Source: JACKCD01 sp041390905
Lineage (GTDB): Bacteria; Chloroflexota; Anaerolineae; Promineifilales; Promineifilaceae
Reading direction: 5' to 3'
Length of the DNA stretch: 64,000 nucleotides
Assembly (NCBI GenBank): GCA_041390905.1
Contig: JAWKPA010000012.1
Location: 1,674,001-1,738,000 of the forward strand
Shown here: in pieces, positions 16,995 through 25,279 of the stretch
Numbering within the stretch: position 1 is the first letter of the stretch
How the letters are laid out: each line of letters begins with the position of its first letter
Position numbers and translations under genes: made by a program
Notes under the pieces: generated by a model
The model's input: the letters and a program-made list of their open reading frames with translations, nothing else
Databases searched by the model: none
What the model was told of the DNA's origin: nothing

Positions 16995-18290
16995 ATGATA
17001 AACGCACCAGTAACCATCCATTCTGTTTTGCTGCAACCTGGTCTGGGGGTTGTGTATGATCCACTAACGGCCGTTTACCACCCAACAGAAACTGTATCCC
17101 TTGGTCTCGTTTTCGACAAGTTAGCTCCACTTTGGCTGGAATGTCCGGTGGCGGCGGGGCAAACGGCCGTTCAGTTGGCCGACACCATGCGCCAAACCGT
17201 TGTCCCGCTGCTAACGGGGCGCACGCTGGATGATTTTCGGGCGTTGTCGGCCGAGTTGGATGGCTTGCAGGAAACGATTGTGGTGGAGCGCGAGCTGCCG
17301 CTGCCCGCTGCCGTGGAAAACCCCCCGGCGTTTGTGTCGCGGCGCGGCTTTTTGCGCGGCAATGACCCGGTGCGCCCACCACGCCCGGAGCCGGTGCTTG
17401 AGCGCGAGGTTGTTAAACGGCCGTTATCGCCCCCCATTCGCCTGACCGCCAGTTTGCTGCTGCTGGAAGCGTTTGCAGCGGCGCGACGGCAGCCAGTGGC
17501 GGCGTTTTTGATGGAGGCGTATGGGTTGGCTGGGGGGAAAACGGCCGTTTCCATCCTCATCAATCTGCCCCAAACCGAGCTTGCCATTGCCCCCACCGCC
17601 TTGCAGCAGCATGTGGCCGCCATTGGCACCACCAGCCGCAGCGTGGAAGAACTGGGCAAGCAGGGGAAGGAGCTGCAAAAATACGCCCGGCAGCTTGTGG
17701 AGTGGCTCAAGGCGTATGGCGATTACGTTCCGGCACTGCATTTAAATACGCGGGGCGGCATTGGCAAGGCATTTAACAACAGCAGCGGGCTGAGTTTTGG
17801 ACTGCTGTTTGGCATTGGTATGGCTGCCGCTCCCCACATCATTCGCTTTGAAGACCCGGTGTGGCTGGACAGCCAGGCGGCGCAGTTAGCAGAGATGAGC
17901 AAATTGTGTGATTATGCTCGCCGCCGCCGCACCAAGGTGGAACTGATAGCCCAGGCGTGGGTGGATTCGCTGGCCGATGTCCACACGTTTATCGAGAAGA
18001 AAGCGGCGCACATGCTCCACCTGAGCTTGACAAAGCTGGGAAGTGTGGATGCGCTGCTGGCGGCGGTGGCGGCGTGCCGGGCGGCGGGTGTGGGGGTGCT
18101 GCTGAGTGACGGGGCGTGGGTGTGGGGAGAAAACGGCCGTTTTGCCCACCTCCTGGCCCACATCGCCCTGGCCGCCCAGCCCGATTTAGTCACCCTGACG
18201 GCCACCCCCGCTGGTGATGCCGGTTTGAGCCTGCTGCATAATGAGATGCAGCGGGTGTTGCAGATGGGGCATGAAGTGAGTAGAGCGTAG
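16995..18290 (+). CDS. Methylaspartate ammonia-lyase-like enolase-superfamily protein lacking catalytic residues
   Basis: This 431-aa protein has the overall MAL architecture: an N-terminal capping domain, then a TIM barrel with HLNTRGGIGKAF (249-260), IRFEDPVWL (283-291), ELIAQAWVD (316-324), HMLHLSLTKLGS (339-350) and LLHNEMQRVL at the C-terminus. Aligned by eye to Clostridium/Citrobacter MAL, metal ligands D238, E273 and D307 become Asn251, Glu286 and Gln320, and the catalytic Lys331 becomes Ser344. Classical deamination of 3-methylaspartate is therefore unlikely. It may be a new enzyme or a binding protein. It is co-directional with the 198-aa membrane protein and SDR. Confidence 0.75.
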   Translation: MINAPVTIHSVLLQPGLGVVYDPLTAVYHPTETVSLGLVFDKLAPLWLECPVAAGQTAVQLADTMRQTVVPLLTGRTLDDFRALSAELDGLQETIVVERELPLPAAVENPPAFVSRRGFLRGNDPVRPPRPEPVLEREVVKRPLSPPIRLTASLLLLEAFAAARRQPVAAFLMEAYGLAGGKTAVSILINLPQTELAIAPTALQQHVAAIGTTSRSVEELGKQGKELQKYARQLVEWLKAYGDYVPALHLNTRGGIGKAFNNSSGLSFGLLFGIGMAAAPHIIRFEDPVWLDSQAAQLAEMSKLCDYARRRRTKVELIAQAWVDSLADVHTFIEKKAAHMLHLSLTKLGSVDALLAAVAACRAAGVGVLLSDGAWVWGENGRFAHLLAHIALAAQPDLVTLTATPAGDAGLSLLHNEMQRVLQMGHEVSRA

Positions 18291-18331
18291 GGAGTGGGGT
18301 GTAGGGAGTTCGCCACACTCCCTACGCCCCA
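18286..18331. repeat. Intergenic hairpin, GTAGGGAGTGG word family (copy 1)
   Basis: GCGTAGGGAGTGGGGTGTAG at the left pairs with CACACTCCCTACGCCCC at the right. It starts at the stop codon of the MAL-like gene and ends just before the next ATG. A second copy is at 19804-19877. Confidence 0.7.
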
Positions 18332-18342
18332 CAAAAACAACT

Positions 18343-18939
18343 ATGTCAAACAAAACCACCATTTCCGGCATCACCCACCAGCACCAACCCCACGCCGACC
18401 TTGTTTCCTGGGCAAACAGGGATGTTCCCACCCACAAACCCCTTTTATTCGCCTACAGTGCCGGGCTGCTGCTGCTGCTGCCCATTGCCCTCTTTTTGAC
18501 GCTGCGGCTGGTGCGCGATAGCCGCTTGCTGCCCAACTTTATTGCCCTCAACACCGGAGCTTTTATTTTTTCGCTGGCGATTATTGTGCTGACGTGGGCG
18601 GCGGTGCTGGGTGTGGCCTTTGTGCTGCTGCGGCTGACATGGACAGAGCGGGTGCTGGTGGAGCAGGATGTGATTTGGGTGCAGTATGAGGGGCTGCTGG
18701 CGTTTCGGGATCGCCTTATTCAGGTGGAGGATATTTGGCGGCTCTCGTTTGAGCGGTATCAATATGGCCGGGATCGGGAGTCGCGCTACAGCATCAACAT
18801 TTTGCACCGGCGGCGCGACACGCTGGCGTACTGGATGCGGCAGGAGGAGGCGCACCAGCTTTTTTTGCTGTTAGGCCAGATTGTGCAGAGGCGCGGTTGG
18901 GGGGAGTTGATTCAGGTTGAGGATGGGAGTGGGTCATGA
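18343..18939 (+). CDS. Two-TM membrane protein of unknown function
   Basis: This 198-aa protein has a polar N-terminus of about 30 residues, two hydrophobic segments (about 33-55 and 68-95) and then a C-terminal cytoplasmic domain with strands LVEQDVIWVQYEGLLAFRDRLIQVEDIWRLSF. The order of two helices plus a small beta domain resembles bacterial PH-like membrane proteins, but no residue-level signature is available. It lies between the MAL-like gene and the SDR, with hairpin repeats on both sides. Confidence 0.7.
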   Translation: MSNKTTISGITHQHQPHADLVSWANRDVPTHKPLLFAYSAGLLLLLPIALFLTLRLVRDSRLLPNFIALNTGAFIFSLAIIVLTWAAVLGVAFVLLRLTWTERVLVEQDVIWVQYEGLLAFRDRLIQVEDIWRLSFERYQYGRDRESRYSINILHRRRDTLAYWMRQEEAHQLFLLLGQIVQRRGWGELIQVEDGSGS

Positions 18940-19000
18940 GCAGGGGAGCAGAGGGGCAGGGGAGCAGGGGGGAATCTCCTCTGCCCCTCTGCTCCCCTGC
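18940..19000. repeat. Intergenic hairpin, GGGGAGCAGAG words
   Basis: GCAGGGGAGCAGAGGGGCAG (from 18940) is complementary to CTGCCCCTCTGCTCCCCTGC (to 19000), a stem of about 25 bp around a short loop. It starts at the stop codon of the membrane-protein gene and ends 18 nt before the SDR start. Confidence 0.8.
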
Positions 19001-19018
19001 ATTCAAGAAAGGGATTTT

Positions 19019-19804
19019 ATGACAGACAACGTTTTTTCCGGCAAAGTAGCCATCATCACCGGGGCGGGGGTAGGCATTGGGTGGGAGATTGCGCGGCAGT
19101 TGGTGGCGGCGGGGGCGGCGGTGCTGCTGAATGATGTGGATGAGGCGGCGGCGCAAGCGGCGGCAAGTGAGATTGCAGCAGCAGAGGGCGGGCGATGTGT
19201 GGGTATTGGCGGGGATGTGGCGCAGGTGGCGGTGGTGCGGGGGTTGGTGCAAACGGCCGTTTCCTATTTCGGCCGGCTCGATTACGTTGTCGCCAACGCC
19301 GGGCTAACCCTCTGGAACAACTTCCTGGACTACACTCCCGAAGATTTTAACCGCGTGCTATCGGTCAATCTGGGCGGCTCTTTTTTCCTGGCGCAGGCGG
19401 CGGCGCGGCAAATTCAGGCGCAGGGAGGCGGCGGGCGCATTGTCTTTATCTCTTCCGTCAGCGGCCACCGCGCCATCCAGTATTTGTCTGCCTATGCCAT
19501 GAGCAAGGCGGCACTGGAGATGCTGGCGCGGCAGTTGGTGGTGGAGCTATCGCCGCTGGGCATCACCGTCAACTGCGTCGCCCCCGGTGCCACGCTCACC
19601 CCGCGCAACCTGGCCGACGACCCCAACTATGTGCAGGTGTGGGGCAATCTCATCCCGCTGGGCGAGGTCATCCAGCCGACCGATATTGCCGATGCGGTGC
19701 TGTTTTTGCTTTCCCCGGCGGCGCAGCGCATGACAGGGCAAACGCTGGTGGTGGACGGTGGTTGGACGGCCGTTTCTCCTACCCCACCCCTAGATTTTGT
19801 CTGA
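19019..19804 (+). CDS. SDR-family NAD(P)-dependent oxidoreductase
   Basis: This 261-aa classical SDR has TGAGVGIG (cofactor Rossmann motif), NAGLT, catalytic Ser in FISSVSG, YAMSK (Tyr and Lys of the triad) and TGQTLVVDGG at the end. The Asp in LLNDVDEAAA after strand 2 favours NAD over NADP. The true start is ATG 19019 with AAAGGGA 4 nt upstream. A longer open frame back to 18917 runs through the hairpin repeat and is not credible. It is probably the redox step of the 10-20 kb cluster. Confidence 0.92.
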   Translation: MTDNVFSGKVAIITGAGVGIGWEIARQLVAAGAAVLLNDVDEAAAQAAASEIAAAEGGRCVGIGGDVAQVAVVRGLVQTAVSYFGRLDYVVANAGLTLWNNFLDYTPEDFNRVLSVNLGGSFFLAQAAARQIQAQGGGGRIVFISSVSGHRAIQYLSAYAMSKAALEMLARQLVVELSPLGITVNCVAPGATLTPRNLADDPNYVQVWGNLIPLGEVIQPTDIADAVLFLLSPAAQRMTGQTLVVDGGWTAVSPTPPLDFV

Positions 19805-19877
19805 GTGTGGGGCGTGGGGAGTAGGGAGTGGAGAGGTTGCGCCCCACTCCCTACTTCCCACCTTCCACTCCCCACCC
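19804..19877. repeat. Intergenic hairpin, GTAGGGAGTGG word family (copy 2)
   Basis: GTGGGGAGTAGGGAGTGGAG pairs imperfectly with CCCCACTCCCTACTTCCCAC and TCCACTCCCCAC. It lies between convergent genes and slightly overlaps the 3' end of the minus-strand ORF that follows. Confidence 0.65.
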
Positions 19878-20207
19878 TTCCGCTACCAATTGCCGCACAA
19901 TCCACAGTTCGGCCTCAAAGGGGGTGGCGGCGTGGCCGACGAAGGTGTTGGGCTGGCGGCTGTCCCAAATGCGGTAGCCGTCTTCGCCCTGAAAATGGTC
20001 ATAGCGGTAGGGGGCATGGGCGAGGAGGGTGGAGAGGGAACGGCCGTTGGGCAAACTGTTGTTTGCCAACAACCGCGCCATCTCCCGTTCCATCCGCCAC
20101 TGCCGCCAGCGCCGCTTGCCCCAGTCATAGCCCAAAATGAGACCAGCCCAGGCCAGCAAATAAAGTATCATGCCGCCGAGGGCGAAGAGAATGGGGGGAA
20201 GGTTCAT
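19851..20207 (-). CDS. Small single-TM protein of unknown function
   Basis: This 118-aa protein has an N-terminal membrane helix (about 4-28, LPPILFALGGMILYLLAWAGLILGY) and then a basic stretch (KRRWRQWRMERE) that should be cytoplasmic. The soluble tail contains YRYDHFQGEDGYRIWDSRQPNTFVGHAATPFEAELWIVRQL, which looks like a small structured domain. No family is recognised. The 3' end runs into repeat DNA, so the last residues may be unconserved. Confidence 0.55.
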   Translation of the reverse strand: MNLPPILFALGGMILYLLAWAGLILGYDWGKRRWRQWRMEREMARLLANNSLPNGRSLSTLLAHAPYRYDHFQGEDGYRIWDSRQPNTFVGHAATPFEAELWIVRQLVAEGWGVEGGK

Positions 20208-20210
20208 GAG

Positions 20211-20304
20211 GATTGGAGCTTGGAGATTAAGAGATTGGGAGATTAGGAGATTGCGGACAGTCTCCCAATCTCTTAGTCTCTTAGTCTCTCAGTCTCTTGG
20301 TCTT
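20211..20304. repeat. Intergenic hairpin, GGAGATTG word family (copy 4, long)
   Basis: The left arm repeats GGAGATTAAGAGATTGGGAG. The right arm repeats CTCCCAATCTCTTAGTCTCT. The family word has drifted toward AGAGACT, and both arms have drifted together, as expected for a selected or recently copied stem. Confidence 0.7.
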
Positions 20305-21119
20305 TATAGCTCCTCCACATACGCCGTTGAAAACTGCACGCGGGTAAAAAATTCCGGCCGGTGGGTGTCGTAAACGCCGTGGGGGGTCCAGCACCAGGCG
20401 GGATGGGGTTCCAGTTCGGTGCCACCGGCCAGCAGCTTTTGAAAGCGGCCGAAAAACATGCGCCATTCATCGCCGTTTTGTGGCGGCAGCGAACGGCCGT
20501 TTGCCAGCCAGTTCATCCCCGCCCATGGCAGCGCCATTTCCACGCACCATCCCTTGTCCAGGTCGCGGTTGTCGTTGAGGGTGCCATCGAGGGAAACGGC
20601 CGTTTGCAACCCCGGAAAATCCCAGTCCAGAAAGGCCCAGCGCAGCCCACGCGGGTGGGTTCCGCGCCAAAACGTGGCCGCATCCCGGTCATAATTGCCA
20701 CCAAACGTCACCGCGTCCCGCTCCATCACATCAAATTCGGCCACGTCGAAGCGGCTGCCCCGCCGCAACGCATCGCGCCAGATAAAAAAGACCTCGTAGA
20801 TGGTTCCCAGGGCGTTGATTTCAAACTCGTAGTAGCAGTCGCCGCCGTCAATAAACAGCTCGACATCGTTTTCCTGAAAGATGAGCGAATCCCGTTCTGT
20901 GAGTTCGGCCTGCAAAAACGGCTCCTCGACCCAGAAGGCGACGTAAAAATGGGTGTCGTCCCACAGGGCGGCGGCGCGGGTGTCAAAAAAGCCCGGCTCG
21001 CCGCTGACCATATCAACAAAACGGGGGGATTTGGGTGCCAACTGCCAGGCGCGTTTGTCTAAACGGCCGTTAATCAGCAGTAGCTCTTTGACGCGGTAAC
21101 AAGTGTAGGGGTGACTCAT
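20304..21119 (-). CDS. CBM9-like carbohydrate-binding protein
   Basis: This 271-aa protein has a beta-sandwich pattern typical of family-9-like binding domains: INGRLDKRAWQLAPKSPRF at the N-terminus, AAALWDDTHFYVAFWVEEP, ENDVELFIDGGDCYYEFEINALG, and CVEMALPWAGM near the end. No signal peptide is seen, as in many stand-alone CBM9-like proteins of this length. Binding of a sugar or glycan is inferred, and no catalytic residues are visible. It is a single gene flanked by two repeat families. Confidence 0.8.
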   Translation of the reverse strand: MSHPYTCYRVKELLLINGRLDKRAWQLAPKSPRFVDMVSGEPGFFDTRAAALWDDTHFYVAFWVEEPFLQAELTERDSLIFQENDVELFIDGGDCYYEFEINALGTIYEVFFIWRDALRRGSRFDVAEFDVMERDAVTFGGNYDRDAATFWRGTHPRGLRWAFLDWDFPGLQTAVSLDGTLNDNRDLDKGWCVEMALPWAGMNWLANGRSLPPQNGDEWRMFFGRFQKLLAGGTELEPHPAWCWTPHGVYDTHRPEFFTRVQFSTAYVEEL

Positions 21120-21126
21120 GTGTTGA

Positions 21127-21199
21127 CATAGTAATCAGTAATCGGTAATCAGTAACCAGGTCAAGCCACTGATTACCGATAACCGATTACTGATTACCG
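21127..21199. repeat. Intergenic hairpin, GTAATCAG word family (copy 2)
   Basis: GTAATCAGTAATCGGTAATC at the left pairs with GATTACCGATAACCGATTAC and TGATTACC at the right. It lies between two minus-strand genes and ends at the stop of the upstream methyltransferase. Confidence 0.75.
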
Positions 21200-22192
21200 C
21201 TTATGCCGCACGCTAAGCACGGCGATCTTGGTGGAATGGTTAAAGGGGTGGGGGTCGGTAACGGCCGTTTCCCGCACCGTTTCCGGGTAGCCCGTGCAGT
21301 CGGGCGGCACCGGAATGAGACGCTCGATGGTGACATAGCCATCGGCGCAAAGCGTTTGCAGTGCCGCCATGTAGTCGGCACCACTGTAAAACAAAGCGTT
21401 GTTGATGGCAACAATTTGCCCGCCGTCACGCACCAACGGCCGCACCTTGTTGATCAGCCGCACCACATTTTGCGCCAGATCAACCGTTCCCTTGTCGGTG
21501 GTGGAAAAAAAGGGCGGGTCGAGCAGCACGCAGTCGAATTGCTCCCCTGCCCGCTTGAGCTGGCTCACCTGCGGCCAGAAATCCCGCGCCAAAAAGTCGC
21601 GCTTGTGGATGGCAAAGCCGTTGAGCGTATAGGAGGTTTTGGCAAGGTTGAGAAAGGTGCGGTTGAGGTCAACCTGGACGACGCGGGACGCGCCCCCGGC
21701 CATCGCCGCCACCCCCAGGCTGCCGGTGTAGGCAAAGGTGTTGAGGACGGTTTTGCCGGCCATCTGCTCAACTAGCCAGCGGCGCAGGTTGCGGGTGTCG
21801 AGGTAAAAGCTGCTGTCGCGGTTGAGCGTCAGGTCAACGGCGTAGCGCACGCCGTGTTCGCGGATCTCCCGGTTGGCACCCGTTCCCCACACCAGTTCCC
21901 CCCGTTTGGCCGCGTCCGTCTCCCCGCGCCGCGTTTTGACGATGATGGCCTGGAGCCAGGGGTAGTGGGTGGTGAGCCAGGAAACGGCCGTTTCTACATC
22001 CTCAAGACCAGCGTCGGGTGGGTTGGCGTAGTTGTGCAAAACGGCCGTTTTGCCATACAGCTCCACCACCAGCGACTGTCCCCCCTCCAAAAATCCATTA
22101 AACAGCCGCAGCGCCGCCTCATGCCGTTCATCCAGCAAATCAGCCCGTGCCGCTGCCGCCTGTTCTAGAAGTTTGATCATGCGATTTGTCAC
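21194..22192 (-). CDS. Class I SAM-dependent rRNA methyltransferase, RlmI/RlmK-like
   Basis: This 332-aa protein has an N-terminal substrate domain (about 1-150) and a Rossmann methyltransferase domain: RNLRRWLVEQMAGKTVLNTFAYTG (SAM motif I region), VVQVDLN (acidic motif II), FDCVLLDPPFFS (motif IV), and a late VAINNALFYSG. This is the RlmI/RlmK family that methylates cytosine C5 or guanine N7 of 23S rRNA. The PUA domain of E. coli RlmI is not obvious. GTG 22192 lies one base after the stop of the HNH gene; ATG 22180 is an alternative. Translation is likely coupled. Confidence 0.88.
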   Translation of the reverse strand: MTNRMIKLLEQAAAARADLLDERHEAALRLFNGFLEGGQSLVVELYGKTAVLHNYANPPDAGLEDVETAVSWLTTHYPWLQAIIVKTRRGETDAAKRGELVWGTGANREIREHGVRYAVDLTLNRDSSFYLDTRNLRRWLVEQMAGKTVLNTFAYTGSLGVAAMAGGASRVVQVDLNRTFLNLAKTSYTLNGFAIHKRDFLARDFWPQVSQLKRAGEQFDCVLLDPPFFSTTDKGTVDLAQNVVRLINKVRPLVRDGGQIVAINNALFYSGADYMAALQTLCADGYVTIERLIPVPPDCTGYPETVRETAVTDPHPFNHSTKIAVLSVRHKR

Positions 22193-22193
22193 C

Positions 22194-22625
22194 TTAATCC
22201 GACGGTGGGTGCAATCCGATTAAGACCCAAAGGCCACGAGCTTGTTTAATATCAGCATTATTGAGTCGCAAAGTAGCAACAGTCGCACGACCTGTTGGTG
22301 TTAGTCCAATGATTTCAGTGCTATCGTCGCTCCAAATAAAATGGGTAGACCATGATTGGGTGCGTGGGTTAAATAGCGTAGCCATAGTACCAGTCATGGG
22401 GTCAAGTGCCTCAGTACGCGCTCCACGAAATTCGTTGCACCGACGGCAGGCAAGCCAGAGGTTTGCCCGTGTTGTTTCACCACCTCTTGCTACAGGCAGC
22501 AAATGTTCCATGGAAAGCGGGCGACCGATGATGCGCTGCTGGGTGAGACAATAACCGCAGCGATATTTGGCATCCTCCATAACCTGTTGCTTTAATTGTT
22601 GGGGAACCGCCTGCCTACGACTCAT
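22194..22625 (-). CDS. HNH endonuclease
   Basis: This 143-aa protein has a zinc-finger HNH: CGYC (first Cys pair), EHLLPVARGGETTRANLWLAC with the catalytic His and Asn, then CRRCNEFRG (second Cys pair). The tail (about 85-143) is unrecognised. The start overlaps the 22622-23044 gene by 4 nt (ATGA), so the two are coupled. The pair is AT-richer than its neighbours and contains no AACGGCCGTT, suggesting import. Nothing identifies it as part of a named restriction or homing system. Confidence 0.88.
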   Translation of the reverse strand: MSRRQAVPQQLKQQVMEDAKYRCGYCLTQQRIIGRPLSMEHLLPVARGGETTRANLWLACRRCNEFRGARTEALDPMTGTMATLFNPRTQSWSTHFIWSDDSTEIIGLTPTGRATVATLRLNNADIKQARGLWVLIGLHPPSD

Positions 22626-23044
22626 TTATCAAGCTGTTCTGGTGGTGTTGAAACATCATAACCACGTCTTTTTAGCAGGAGCAGCGCATATGACCGACGA
22701 AACATGAGAAGATCGGCCTCTTCTCGTAAAATGTCAAGTTGATTTTGTTCATCAGGGGACAATTGACGCGCTTGATTGAGTTCCAGTAACGCTTCGTATA
22801 AAGTGGCTTTGTTGTCGTCTAAATCAACGTCACTTAAACGCCAGAGCATATCGTCACTCATAAGCGTTAGCTGTTGCAGATCGGCCTGAAATCGTTGAGG
22901 GATGTGGTCTACCGCTGGCAACAATAACCGTTTAAGTGTTTCATCTGCTACCATTTCCACAGAACGATGCTGCATTTTAGCAAGCATTTCGATCTGGCGA
23001 TAGACAGCTTGTGAAACGTGTATGGAATGGGTATATACCGTCAT
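22622..23044 (-). CDS. Unknown 140-aa partner of the HNH gene
   Basis: This helical, charged, soluble protein starts MTVYTHSIHVSQAVYRQIEMLAKMQHRSVEMVADETLKRLLLP, which resembles a ribbon-helix-helix or antitoxin-like DNA-binding N-terminus. Long helices follow (YEALLELNQARQLSPDEQNQLDILREEADLLMFRRSYALLLLKRRGY). ATG 23044 has CAGGGA 6 nt upstream, and the longer frame to 23071 lacks this. Overlap with the HNH nuclease suggests a two-gene module in which this protein could restrain or target the nuclease. That is inference. Confidence 0.7.
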   Translation of the reverse strand: MTVYTHSIHVSQAVYRQIEMLAKMQHRSVEMVADETLKRLLLPAVDHIPQRFQADLQQLTLMSDDMLWRLSDVDLDDNKATLYEALLELNQARQLSPDEQNQLDILREEADLLMFRRSYALLLLKRRGYDVSTPPEQLDK

Positions 23045-23213
23045 CTGTTTTCCCTGGAAATAAAGCATCATATCCTATGAACAAAATGTTTGATTGCTAC
23101 AGGTTGAGTATAACATAAAGGGAGAGCAAAAAAGTACTCCCTTTTTCTTTGTAAAACGGTTCAATTGACAATTCGGGGTTGACCCTTGACAATTGGCGGT
23201 GACGAGGAACCAT

Positions 23214-24461
23214 ATGGCTGAATTTTTTAATGTCCTTCCACCAGATGAAGCGCGGGCGTTGCTGCTGCGGCAATTAACGGCCGTTCTTCCCCCCGAAACC
23301 ATCGAAACTGAAGCAGCGTTGGGTCGCGTAACGGCCGTTTCCATCACCGCCCCCCACCCCCTGCCCACCTTCCGCCGCAGCACCATGGACGGCTACGCCG
23401 TTCGCGCCGCCGATACCTACGGTGCCAGCGAATCACTACCCGCCTTTTTGCAGGTCATCGGCGAAGTGCCAATGGGCAAAGCCGCCACCGTCACGCTGGG
23501 CGTGGGGCAAGCCGCCATTGTCCACACCGGCGGCATGATTCCTGATAGTGCCAATGCGGTGGTGCAGGTAGAACACACCCAAATGATAGGTACTGAAACC
23601 ACCCCACCGTATGAGATTGAGGTGCTAAAAGCCGTCGCCCCTGGGCAAAACGTGCTGCAGGTTGGCGAAGATGTGGCGCAAGCGGCGGAGGTGTTGCCCG
23701 CCGGGCATTGGCTACGCCCGCAGGATTTGGGTGGGCTGCTGGCGCTGGGCATTACCGAACTAGCCGTGGTGCGGCAGCCCCGCGTGGGGATTTTGGCAAC
23801 GGGGGATGAGGTGGTGTCACCCATGCAGGCGGCTGAACCGGGGCAAATCCGCGACATCAACAGCTACACCATCGCCGGGCAGGTGCGGCAGGCAGGCGGC
23901 ATTCCCCTGCTGGGCGGCATTGTTCCCGATGATTTGGTCGCGCTTCAGCAAGCCGCCGCCGACATGCTGGCGCAAACCGATATGCTCGTCATGTCGGCTG
24001 GGTCATCGGTCAGCGTGCGCGATATGACCGTCACCGTCATTGACGGCCTGGGCAAGCCAGGCGTGCTGCTCCACGGCGTTGCCACCCGCCCCGGCAAACC
24101 AACCATTGTGGGGGCAGTAGAAGGAAAGCCCGTTTTGGGTCTGCCCGGCAACCCCGTTTCAGCAATGGTGCAGTTTGATATGTTTGGCACGCCAGCCATC
24201 TATCGGCTGCAAGGGGTAGCCGCGCCGCCGCGCCGGGGGCTGGTGTGGGCCAAATTGACGCAAAATGTTGCCAGCGAGAGTGGGCGTGAAGATTATGTGC
24301 CAGCGCGGCTGCAGGACAGTGCCGACGGGCTGCTGGCAACCCCCGTTTTTGGCAAAAGCAACCTCATCTACACCCTGGTCAATGCCGATGGGCTGATCAA
24401 GATTCCGCTAAACAAAGGTGGGGTGCTGGCGGGGGAATTGGTTGAGGTTAAATTGTTTTAG
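23214..24461 (+). CDS. moeA: Molybdopterin molybdotransferase (MoeA)
   Basis: This 415-aa protein inserts molybdate into adenylated molybdopterin. Motifs are STMDGYAVRA, IVHTGGMIPDSANAVVQVE, WLRPQDLGGLLALGI, RVGILATGDEVV, IRDINSYTIAGQ, MSAGSSVSVRDMT (the usual form is S-G-G-x-S-x-G-x-x-D), GVATRPGKPT and LGLPGNPVSAMVQFDMF. GAGGAA lies 4 nt before ATG 23214. Loss of two glycines in the SGG motif marks a divergent, possibly tungsten-linked or secondary paralogue. No other cofactor gene is adjacent. Confidence 0.92.
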   Translation: MAEFFNVLPPDEARALLLRQLTAVLPPETIETEAALGRVTAVSITAPHPLPTFRRSTMDGYAVRAADTYGASESLPAFLQVIGEVPMGKAATVTLGVGQAAIVHTGGMIPDSANAVVQVEHTQMIGTETTPPYEIEVLKAVAPGQNVLQVGEDVAQAAEVLPAGHWLRPQDLGGLLALGITELAVVRQPRVGILATGDEVVSPMQAAEPGQIRDINSYTIAGQVRQAGGIPLLGGIVPDDLVALQQAAADMLAQTDMLVMSAGSSVSVRDMTVTVIDGLGKPGVLLHGVATRPGKPTIVGAVEGKPVLGLPGNPVSAMVQFDMFGTPAIYRLQGVAAPPRRGLVWAKLTQNVASESGREDYVPARLQDSADGLLATPVFGKSNLIYTLVNADGLIKIPLNKGGVLAGELVEVKLF

Positions 24462-24774
24462 ACTGCAACCAATAAGATGGGTAGTCTAGTGTGATTATCT
24501 CCAACCCGAGGAAGGATAAACCGGAGTCAGGAGACGCAAATAGCGTATCTGGTCTTGTCCGTACACTTTTCTAATTATCAAATGAGTGCCTCCCTTCTGC
24601 CCGTACAGGTCGCGTTGACACATGCTAAACCTTCCAAAGGGGGTCTGGTTTGGTTTGTTTCTTTCATGTGGTCATTTTACCACTGACCCCAGGCCTCCTG
24701 CTTTATCGGTTGGTGATAATCTCATCTGACTACCTAATTCTTCACCTTGGTTACACAGGTGAAAGGGTAAAACT
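24462..24774. other. 313-bp intergenic region, mostly featureless
   Basis: It contains no ORF and no word repeat. Just before the GNAT gene, TTCACCT (24741-24747) and AGGTGAA (24757-24763) can pair, and the right arm touches the AAAGGG ribosome binding site (24762-24767). A small hairpin could therefore modulate translation. Confidence 0.4.
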
Positions 24775-25269
24775 GTGACAATAATCATTCAGCGAGACTA
24801 TATTCCCGGTGCAATGGGGCGGATCACCGAACTGCACGCCCGCTATTATCATCGGCATTGGGGTTTTGGCTTATATTTTGAAGCTAAGGTAGCTTCTGAT
24901 TTGCTTGCCTTTATGCAACATTACCAACCAGAGCGCGATGGCTTGTGGCTAGCGGTTCAGGACGGCCAAATTGTTGGTTCCATTGCGCTTGATCGCCAGC
25001 ACAGTCTGGATGCAGCCCACTTGCGCTGGTTTATTCTTGATGATGCCGTTCAGGGGGCAGGCGTGGGAGCGCGGCTGCTAAATGAGCTGCTTGCGTTTAG
25101 CGATGCACAGGGTGTGTCGCTCATTTATCTCAATACCTTTGCTGGCCTGGATGCGGCGCGGCATTTATATGAGTGTGTGGGGTTTGCGCTGATGCACGAG
25201 CAGCAGGATACCACGTGGGGTGTTCCTGTTCGTGAACAGCGGTTTGAGCGGATGATTAATCTTGACTAA
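24775..25269 (+). CDS. GNAT-family N-acetyltransferase
   Basis: This 164-aa protein has a GNAT fold with motif A QGAGVGARLLNELLAFS (acetyl-CoA pyrophosphate loop, pattern Q-x-x-G-x-G/A), the preceding strand AHLRWFILDDAV, and a motif B region LNTFAGLDAARHLYECVGF. The GTG start is supported by AAAGGG 7 nt upstream. The substrate is unknown. The gene is less GC-biased than the flanks and carries no AACGGCCGTT, as does the next gene. Confidence 0.9.
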   Translation: MTIIIQRDYIPGAMGRITELHARYYHRHWGFGLYFEAKVASDLLAFMQHYQPERDGLWLAVQDGQIVGSIALDRQHSLDAAHLRWFILDDAVQGAGVGARLLNELLAFSDAQGVSLIYLNTFAGLDAARHLYECVGFALMHEQQDTTWGVPVREQRFERMINLD

Positions 25270-25279
25270 GGAACGAGGG

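Noticed and set aside
18917..19018. N-terminal extension of the SDR frame
   Set aside because: It would translate the GGGGAGCAGAG hairpin. A proper ribosome site lies before ATG 19019.
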